Source of the DNA: Isoetes taiwanensis
Taxonomy: Eukaryota; Streptophyta; Lycopodiopsida; Isoetales; Isoetaceae
Length of the DNA: 64,000 nt
Direction: 5' to 3'
Assembly (NCBI GenBank): GCA_021234155.1
Contig: JAJEKV010000295.1
Location: 62,001 to 126,000, forward strand
Of the stretch, positions 56,166 through 64,000 are shown in pieces (the first letter of the stretch is position 1; each line of letters starts with the position of its first letter). The translations under genes were made by a program, and so were the position numbers. The notes beneath the pieces are model-generated. The model was not told the DNA's origin and ran no database searches. It was given only the letters and a program-made list of their open reading frames with translations.

Positions 56166-56945
56166 TGTCCCGTAACTTATTCCGTCCACGTTTTACTCTT
56201 ATAAATCTGCCTTGCCTTTTCAGCCCCAGTCTCTGCTATATTCCGTGTTTTGTCGCTTACGTGTCCTTCATTTTTGTCCCGTCTGTTCATTACCTGGCCT
56301 GTACTCATCCTTTCCCATCTTGTTCTGTCGACCTAGGTTATTCTTGTATTCGCCATCTTCATAGTATAATCTCCCACCATGTTGTCCATGCTTGTTTTGA
56401 TGATTTCGGCCCGTGGTCGATTTTTGTAGTTTGTCGATGTGGGTTTAGCCTGCTGTCTCTTGCCGCACGTCCCTTCATTGTTATTCTAAATGCGAACTTT
56501 ATCTGCTTAACTATCCTTCCTATATTTCTTCCCGCAGATACACTACTTGTGTTCTCTAATCGTCCAAGATTTCCACTACTCGTTTAATCTAGATAGTTCC
56601 TGCTCGGATTTAATACTATTATACTACCATCTATACCTTGCGACCATGTTTCTTGCCTTTTTAATCAGGAAATCAAGTAACAAAAGTCTTTTTATAATTC
56701 CATTTCAGTAATCAAAAGTCCTCCATTAAAAGTTATATTAAACTTTACATGGTCAGATAAGATTCATTTGTGTCCTTCTTCCAAATTAGATGCACTGCCT
56801 TGATCATACAGCTAACAATCTTGGATTATAAAAACATACTAGAAATGGAGCCCAGCGTTGCTGGACATAGCTAGGAACTGTAAATGATACATTCTGGAGT
56901 AAATTGTTAAATTAATTTACGTCTTAAAATCACACAAATAAGAGG
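56166..56945. other. No gene recognised
   Basis: A 140-codon plus frame (56165-56587) is hydrophobic and cysteine-rich without a family signature. I do not support it as a gene. Confidence 0.5.
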
Positions 56946-56954
56946 ATTTGGCCA

Positions 56955-57655
56955 CATTTTCACTTTTCTTTCCTTATTTCTTTTTCCGTTTTCTTTTCCA
57001 TGCTTTTATATTTTATTTTCTTATTTTCGCCTTTTCCACCATTTACCTTTGTATTTTTTCCACTATTCTATTTCTACCATCTTCCTTTTCCCTTTTTTAT
57101 TTTCCCCTTCAATGTTTTTATTTTTCTAATTTCACATTCTCTTGTTTTCCTCTCACACCATTTCTCCTCCACTTTTTCCTTTTTTTCTTCCTTTCTTATC
57201 CCCTACTTTTTCCAGTTTCTCGTTCTTTTTGTTCCTCTCCCCTCCCATTCCTATTTTACCCTTATTTTTCTCTCATTTCCTTTATTGTCCTCCCCGTTTC
57301 CCTTCCTCTTTTCCTTTTATACTTTTTTTCCCTTTTCCTTTTCTTCCCTCCCTTCTCTTCCCCTTCCCTTCGTTTTGCTTCCCTTTTGCTTTCCCTTTCC
57401 CTTTTCCGTTTCATTTTCCGATGGCCCTTTTCCCCTTCCCCTCTCCTTTCCCAGCCCTTTCTCTCTTCCACTTTTTCCCTTCCATTTCCCCCTCTTTCTC
57501 TCTTTTCCTTTTCCTTTTTCTTTTTCGTTTCTCTTTCCTTTTTCCCATATCCCTTTTCCCCACCTTTATTTCTTCTCCCCTTTTCCAGTGCCCTTTTTTC
57601 CCTTTCCTTTATTTTTGTGCATTTTTTCCTTCCCTTTTCCCTCCTTTTTGGGTTG
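56955..57655 (+). repeat. About 700-bp polypyrimidine tract
   Basis: Almost entirely C and T (TTTCCC, CTTTTCC, TTCCTTTTC variants) with few purines. Three overlapping Ser/Phe/Leu/Pro frames are open simply because few stop codons can occur. The strand asymmetry could support triplex (H-DNA) formation. Confidence 0.95.
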
Positions 57656-57984
57656 CCCCTAGGGGCGCAAACCCTCGTTTTATGGGGTTGTGGCATATCC
57701 TGAGTATATGCTGGAATATACTCAGAATATATTAATGACTGCTAAAAACCGATTATAGGTTGTAAACTGGCGGTAGCTTTTGTTGCTAAACAACCACTCA
57801 CGAAACCGGCTAACCGAAGGGGCTCCTTTCCTCATCTTCTTGCTTGTAGTGCAAGAAAATCCTCGTGGTTGATCCTTATATTTGCCTTTGGTTGCTTGGT
57901 AGGGACCGCCCGGACCATTGTGAACCTGATCGTTTCCTTGAGGAGGGATTTAAGAGATTTGATGATTTCTTTGCGTTTTCCATT

Positions 57985-58575
57985 CTTTGTATCTGCATTT
58001 GGTTGCTCAGCATAATGTTATATCTTGGACCACCATGATTGCAGGGTTTATTCAAGCTGGGGACATAGACGTTTCCTTCAATCTTTTTGAGCAAATGCAA
58101 AGACATGGCATACGTCCAGATAAAGTTATGCAAACATCCGGATAAAGTTACATGTATTCAAATGCTTAGTGCATTCTGTAGCATAGCATTTCTGGGGTAT
58201 GGAAGACGGATTCATTAAGGGATGCTCGATATGAGATGGGTATTTCCCTTGGAAATGCACTGGTGGATATGTATTCCAATTGTAAGTCAATAGAGGATGC
58301 ACGTCATGTTTTTGACGGGATGCTTGCCTATGATGTGGTTTCTTGGAACTCCATGATGCCAGGTTATGTGCAACATGGACAAGGCAATGATGCTCTGGTA
58401 TCGTTTGATAAGATGCAGAAGGGTGCTTGGGACTTCATAGATGCAATGCCTTTGCAGCCTAATGCTGCTTTGTGGATGGCTTTTCTTGCCATCTGCAAAA
58501 AATATAGCAATATTGAGCTTGCTCAATATATTGCAGAATGCACTTTCAGTTTGAAGTTGGGGATTTGGTAAGTGG
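57985..58575 (+). pseudogene. PPR protein fragment
   Basis: VISWTTMIAGFIQAGDIDVS and FNLFEQMQRHGIRPDKV (57985-58130) is one PPR unit. After a stop-containing gap, GISLGNALVDMYSNC, DARHVFDGMLAYDVVSWNSM and GYVQHGQGNDALVSFDKMQ (58236-58430) are further units. The text then jumps to FIDAMPLQPNAALWMAFLA, typical of the PPR C-terminal E region, so an internal part is deleted. PPR proteins bind organelle RNA. Frameshifts, stops and the deletion mark it as dead. Confidence 0.8.
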
Positions 58576-58799
58576 TGCACTGATGCAACTGTGCTTTACT
58601 TAGTCATCCAGATAAACTTCAAAACCTCCCCCCCAGCAATGGATGTACAGATAAAGTGTATAGAAACTCAAAATCCAAGAGCAGAAAGAGAGAAGCAAAG
58701 AAAACTGGAACATTAGTTTACTGGTTAAGGAGATATTGATCATTTGGATCGATTAGATGAACTCATTGGAACATCGATCTATTGACCAAGAAGATACTT

Positions 58800-60025
58800 A
58801 TCCATTTGAATAATTTATTGACGTACCCTAACAAACAAACTGTGGGCTTGTTTACTCATGTCGTCTTTGAAGTGCATTATAATGAAGATCGTGTAATAGA
58901 GGTCATTTGGCATATATATCCTGAACAACATGTATGGCATACAGATCCTGAACAACATGTAGACATTACGGATGATGAGTCTGTGGTGGTGGACTTCACT
59001 TATTCTGTAAAATGGCTGAAAACAACTATCTCATTTGAACGGCGCATGGAAAAGTATCAGAAATACTCTTTCCTTCCGCAGCATTTGGAGATCCATTGGT
59101 TTTCAATCGTAAACTCATGTGTTACGATCTTGTCGCCTCTGTGGTTTTTGGCTAAATCCTTAGCGTGTCTTGAAAAATGACTTTATTAACTAAGTCCCTT
59201 TTATGTTTTTTTTTATTCTCATAATATGATGCTTTTAGTCTTTGCATATATAAGGGAGACAATATATTGGCTGAAAGTTACTAAGTTGGCTGCTTTTATC
59301 ATTTCAGGTACACCAAAGAGGAGGAAGAGGATCCTGAGGAAACAGGTTGGAAATGTATACATGGAGATGTATTCCGATTCCCACCTCATCCAAATTGGAT
59401 GTAATTGAGAATTTTTCATCATGTTTTCAAGTCTTCGGGTCGTCTAAGCTTGATGATGTGCGATATATTTGCTGCAGTTATTGGAAGTGGGACACAACTT
59501 CTTGTTCTTGTCCTATGCATCTTTGGCCTTTATTTGGTGGCGTATTTTATCCATATATTGAGGTGCATTGAATACAAAGATATCTTGTCATATATTCACT
59601 TCACCTGGCATATCGGGATATGTTTACGCTTTCGTGTTTATAGGCGGATGGGTGGCAAGAACCGGGTAAATCCTTTATCATATTATGGTTCTTGTTTTCA
59701 TAATCCTCATGATAGTTACCGCCTTCATCACCATTGCACTCACTTATTTTCAATTGGCATTTGAAGATCATGCCCGGTGGTGGTGGTTAGTATTTTTATA
59801 CTCTCTCTACATCTTTTTATTAGGAGCATTTGAGAAATTTAATTTGCCATTTTACTCGCAGGTCTCGTACTTTGTGGTGGTTCAACCCGGCTTATTTATT
59901 TATGGCTATTGTTTCTATTATTATCATGCCGATCTGATATGACGGGTTTGATGCGGGACATCATTCTTCTTTGGTTACATGGACCGTGGTCCGTTATGGA
60001 TTTTTCTTGATGCTTGGAGGTTAGA
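58800..60025 (+). pseudogene. TMN/EMP70 (transmembrane nine) fragment
   Basis: FTHVVFEVHYNEDRVIEV, VDFTYSVKWLKTT and FERRMEKYQKYSFLPQHLE then IHWFSIVNSCVTIL (58845-59140), an intron remnant, YTKEEEEDPEETGWKCIHGD (59309-59400 in frame), GSGTQLLVLVLCIFGLYLV (59480-59550), FIILMIVTAFITIALTYFQL (59699-59760) and FIYGYCFYYYHA (59900-59935). This is the family order with a large internal deletion covering several membrane segments. These proteins sort cargo in the Golgi and endosomes. Retained intron sequence indicates a genomic duplicate. Confidence 0.8.
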
Positions 60026-60534
60026 TATAGAGCATCATCCTTGTTATTTGTCCACCACATTTACAGGGCAATCAAATGCGAGTAGTTGCCAATGTTACAA
60101 AGCAAATATTAAACGCATGGCAAATATTAATGCTAGCTAGTCACATGTATACAGAGGGTCTTTATTTTCCTAGGAGAGCATGTGGGCTATCATTGTACCA
60201 CATGCGCGGCGTCACTTTCAATTTGTTGCCCATTATTGTCCTTGTCATCGAACACGGTTGATGGGCTGAGAGATCAAAATGAAGGGCTTACGTTCTAAAA
60301 GCATGGTTGAGGGGCTGCATATGCACGACATATGGGCAAAATTGCACGGAAGGCAAAAATTGACTAAACATTATCCAAGACAAAAGTTGATTAAACATTA
60401 TCCACAAAGCATTATTCTTTCTTATATATTGCTTTTTGCGAATTTGTAGAAGAGAAAGGCCATTTCTAGCCTGTCAAGGCGACAAAAATTGATTAAACAT
60501 TATCCACTCATAGGACAAAATTGAGTGACATGCT

Positions 60535-60835
60535 ATTGATTATTCATATATTGTCTATGGCCAATCTGCAAAGAATGGTGTCGTTTACATTTTGGTTACC
60601 TTTTCCGCGTGGTTCTTGGTTGTTATCTTCTTCTTTGCTCCATGTTTGTTCAATCGATGTGGATTGAGGGGCAAAAGATTGTGGATGATTGGGATGATTG
60701 GAATAAATGGATAATTAAGGCATAGGAAGTTTTACCATCAAAGAGTTGAAAATCTTTGGTGGAAAGAAGAGGAAGAGTATATGAATCATGCTAGCCTTCG
60801 GGGCAAGTTTATGGAGATAATACTAAAATAGTTTC
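60535..60835 (+). pseudogene. Callose synthase (glucan synthase-like) fragment
   Basis: IVYGQSAKNGVVYILVTFSA and WFLVVIFFFAPCLFNRCG (60551-60655), then after a one-base slip GQKIVDDWDDWNKWI (about 60668-60715) and, after another slip, WWKEEEEYMNHASLRGKFME (60760-60825). This matches a membrane segment and loop near the C-terminus of plant callose synthases, which make beta-1,3-glucan at the plasma membrane. Only this one region is present. Confidence 0.75.
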
Positions 60836-63800
60836 ATGGACTCACTATTTGCACTTTGCAAACCACTGGAAGCATGAAATTTGTTTGGTTTGTTTGTTTA
60901 GTCCTATGCTAAGGACTAAACATTTGCAAACTAACTTTCCAACTTAGCAAGCATTGCATATATTTTAATATCCAGAAAGGCACTGCGACTGCAACCCCTA
61001 GTAGCGCCACTAGAGGGTTTCTTTAAAAAAAAACCCTAAGCCAATGCGATTTACCTCATAACGCATAGCTAGTAGAAAAACAAAGGAGGCTAAATTTTGA
61101 ATTTCCATATTGTTTATGAAGTTAGAACTATGGATGACCATCAAAACACCTCTTGCCAAATGGATCTTCCTATGGTGGTTCGTCATGTGTTTAAATCATG
61201 CGTTTAAATCGATCAACGCTCATGCTTGACATCCAAAAAACATATTGATATGATATGTATAATACTGCTGATTTTGCAGAAGGAGAGCCCTTTCATCTTG
61301 TATGTCTGAGCTTGCTTCTTCACGCCCGGTCAACATAGGTTTTTCTATAGGTCTAACCTTCACCTTCCGCTTATTCTTTTTATCGCCTCCACCTTCCGCT
61401 TATTCTTTTTATCCCGCATTCTAGTTGGCTCAACTTCAACGCTTCCCTTCCCCTATACATTACCTTTTCCCCTATACATTTACATTACTTTTTCCCCTAT
61501 ACATTTTCCTAACGTGCAAGCCAAGGCTCCAAATTGGGGGGCTCCAGATTGGGGGGATTGGGGGGTTTAATCTGGAGGCCTGGTGCAAGTTACATAGCTA
61601 AGAAATCCCCTATACTAAAAATGTGTAAGTAATTACATAGCCATAGTTACATAGCTAAGACATCCCTTATACATTTTCATAATGTGTAAGTAGTTACATA
61701 GCTATACGTTCTCAAATTTGCATGTTTTCAATGAGCATAATGAGTTTACTTATTGGCGAATAAAGGTTTGGAGAACCCCTTTGCATATCTTTGTAATTTT
61801 TAATGCCTTGTATGTTTATTTGAAATGGATAACGGGAATATATAACTGGATTGATTAATGGTTGAAGGTTCAATGAACTATAGTTTGGGTGCTTTTAAAA
61901 CCGCTAATTCTTTACCGACATGGTTGGAGTGGCAGCAACACTGGGTCATGCTCAGAGAAATCTTCTCCAATAAAGCCCACAAAATCAAGCACTGGGATCC
62001 GGAATGGGGCCAAAACTTTGTTGGACCAAATGTATAAACTGCAAAGCTCTGCAAATGCAATTTATCCTTCAAAGGGCTGATTGATATTTGCAGAGAACAA
62101 CATTTCCGATTGCAGTTCATATAAACTGAGAGCCAATGATATTAAGCTTCACACCTGCACAAACAGAATACGATTGTGTATTTGTAAACTCTCAATTCAA
62201 GTTGAAAAAGTAGAGCAATCTGTAACCTCTCTCTATTTGGCTGACAGTCCGAAAAACCTCAACTACAACCGAAACCATCAATTTAGTTAAGAAAACATTA
62301 ATCCCTCCTTGTTTTCAAAAGCGAAGCGTCTTTTTACCTCGCAAGCTACAACTTGATTTCGACTGTCCAATCTACAGATTGATTTCGATTGTACAAACTA
62401 CAGCTTGATTTTGTCTTTGGGTTTTTAGACAAAGATCTTTCACTTCCACCGCCATAAGGGCAGCTCCAATTTACCCTAGAATTCCACCGCCATAAGCACT
62501 GTTACAATTTTTTGGATATCAATAATCGAGATACTTCATCAATACCGAATCCTTTACTGCAAACCAAGGTATTTGGAATCTTCAAGTGCCGCTCTTAGGA
62601 AACCTAGAGCAATCCGTTCGACCTCACAATATCTTCCTTTTATTTTTATAACAGTTAGGGCACGACCCTTTTAGGGTCTCGACTCAGCCAACAGCCCAGA
62701 TTAGGCTTCCAATCTTTGATTCCTGGCTTGATTGGGGCCTCAAACATGCAAATCGGCCCTTTGGGTCTGATTTCCGACACCCTAATACTAATTTCGAGCG
62801 AATTTGGTGCAGATTTGGCTTGGGTTGATGCAGATTCCCAGCTCTGATTATGGCGGCTATGGCCTTCCGGGTTTATCTGGCTCTATTTCCCTCAATTCGG
62901 CCCTCCTGAACCATTTCGGCCAATTTCCAGGCCAGTCCGACCTGTTTCAGGTCACTTCCATTGCTACCAGCTTTGCTTCATGCCACAGCCTCCAAGCTTG
63001 CCAAAATCTCCCTTTTTTTCTTATGAAATCTCGACCAACCTTTATATTGTTTTATCCTGCAACTGCCTGTGATGGCGTCTGACTTCCTCTTTATCTCGCT
63101 GCTGCAGCCATCTGCTGATAGGAGGCGCTCCATATCTGGCTATAGCCTCCGCATGCAAATAGCATGCTAAACCTAATCCGACTCCGGCAGCTGTGGTGTA
63201 AACTACAGGCCCTACTTCCGGCGCATCCCTCGTTCCTCCTGACGCATCCGGTAAACTAAGGATAGACCTCGGCTTTGTGTCTACCTACGATCAGTCCTCC
63301 CCTTTTTATATCAATAAAAAGATCAATCCGGAAGTCTCTGGACACTGATCCGGAGGTTTGAGAGGCAACGAGACATGTGATAGCAGCTTCTAGAAAGACC
63401 TGTAATGTTTTAAGAATTTTTCCTGATTACACGTGCCGGCTCTTGACATGCCGAATTTTCTCACACTTACACGTGTCCAATTCTAAACAAATGATTAAAA
63501 AAATACTTAAATAGGTTTAAGCTGGTCCCTTACCCTCCATATTACAATTATATATTAGAGATATATATATTGCTTTTTGCAAATTTGTATAAGAGAAAGG
63601 ACCTGTGGGCAAATTTTTAGCCGCGAAAGGTGGCTGACATGCGGAGTGTTGAGACTGCCTTGATCGCCCAGAGATTTGCCCACGGGGCCTTTGCCCTAAT
63701 GGAAGAAACAATTTGGCCATTCCAGCTGTGCCACGTGGCTTGCTGCCACCAGAATACAGGTAGAGAAAACAGAAAGAGGCGTAAAAACAACGGGAATGAC

Positions 63801-63993
63801 AGGCTTTCAAAAATAGAAGAGGTGATACGTGTCGTGTTTTGATTGCACAAGACGACTGGATTAGGCCCAGCCGTTTTCTTCTTTCTTGCATTGAAAAGCC
63901 AACTTCTACGACTTTTTGCCTGTTGGTTGCATTTTGTTCTGTTGTGGGCACTATCTTTTGCCAGTTCAACTTTATGAGTTTGTGAACTGACAA
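60836..63993. other. No gene recognised; small repeats
   Basis: Candidate short frames (61889, 62804, 63517) show no family features. Repeats: TTGATTAAACATTATCCA occurs three times at 60361-60510. CACCTTCCGCTTATTCTTTT occurs twice at 61361-61415, and TTTTCCCCTATACATT three times at 61465-61506. TATTGCTTTTTGCAAATTTG with AGAGAAAGG (63568-63600) echoes 60428-60460. Confidence 0.5.
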
Positions 63994-64000
63994 GAGAGGG

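Noticed and set aside
56948-57735. Long Ser/Phe/Pro ORFs (up to 251 codons) in three frames
   Set aside because: The polypyrimidine tract rarely allows stop codons; three parallel frames are open, which a real gene would not show.

Overview
The window is nuclear DNA of a land plant. It holds spliced genes with GT-AG introns and several conserved plant gene families: a mitochondrial alternative oxidase, a NudC/CS-domain protein, and remnants of GH35 beta-galactosidase, class III peroxidase, PPR, TMN/EMP70 and callose synthase genes. Ty1/copia retrotransposons, a Mutator-like element and a LINE fragment fill much of the rest. Gene density is low and one intron is stuffed with repeats, as in large-genome plants. 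I cannot fix the lineage; a fern, gymnosperm or other large-genome plant fits.

Positions 491-22435 look like one very large Mutator-like element (about 22 kb). Matching inverted ends run into GC-rich GGATC-containing repeat arrays (491-1560 and 21464-22435), and two further arrays lie inside (10008-10345 and 11350-11606). It carries a plus-strand gene for a C2H2 zinc finger plus Ulp1 (C48) peptidase (1915-9915), a small unrecognised two-exon gene between the internal arrays (10602-11165), and a minus-strand MULE transposase relic (12690-14794). Two copia elements are nested in it: copia-1 (3576-8933, plus, 5-bp target duplication AATGC), which splits the peptidase gene just before its catalytic His, and copia-2 (14990-21463, minus), itself split by a foldback-repeat insertion (16669-17820).

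Positions 22445-31800 hold the best intact gene, a four-exon alternative oxidase on the minus strand (22783-24402), with a cluster of perfect hairpins upstream. After it come a decayed beta-galactosidase (26337-28230) and a peroxidase fragment (29121-29660), both on the plus strand.

Positions 31807-41196 form what I consider the most novel object: a 9.4-kb element bounded by a perfect 21-bp terminal inverted repeat and AAGA direct repeats. It carries two convergent decayed genes, a plus-strand DDE-like transposase of a family I cannot name and a minus-strand divergent Ulp1-like peptidase, separated by a palindromic CACCACA/TGTGGTG minisatellite.

Positions 41200-49100 are mostly non-coding, with two hypothetical ORFs and a degenerate LINE (47800-49050). 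Positions 49478-54485 hold three 3' exons of a NudC-domain gene on the minus strand; its 4.65-kb intron is packed with foldback repeats seen again inside copia-2. Positions 54500-63993 hold an unrecognised zinc-cluster ORF, a 700-bp polypyrimidine tract, and three same-strand remnants of unrelated conserved genes (PPR, TMN, callose synthase) within 3 kb. The rest appears non-coding.
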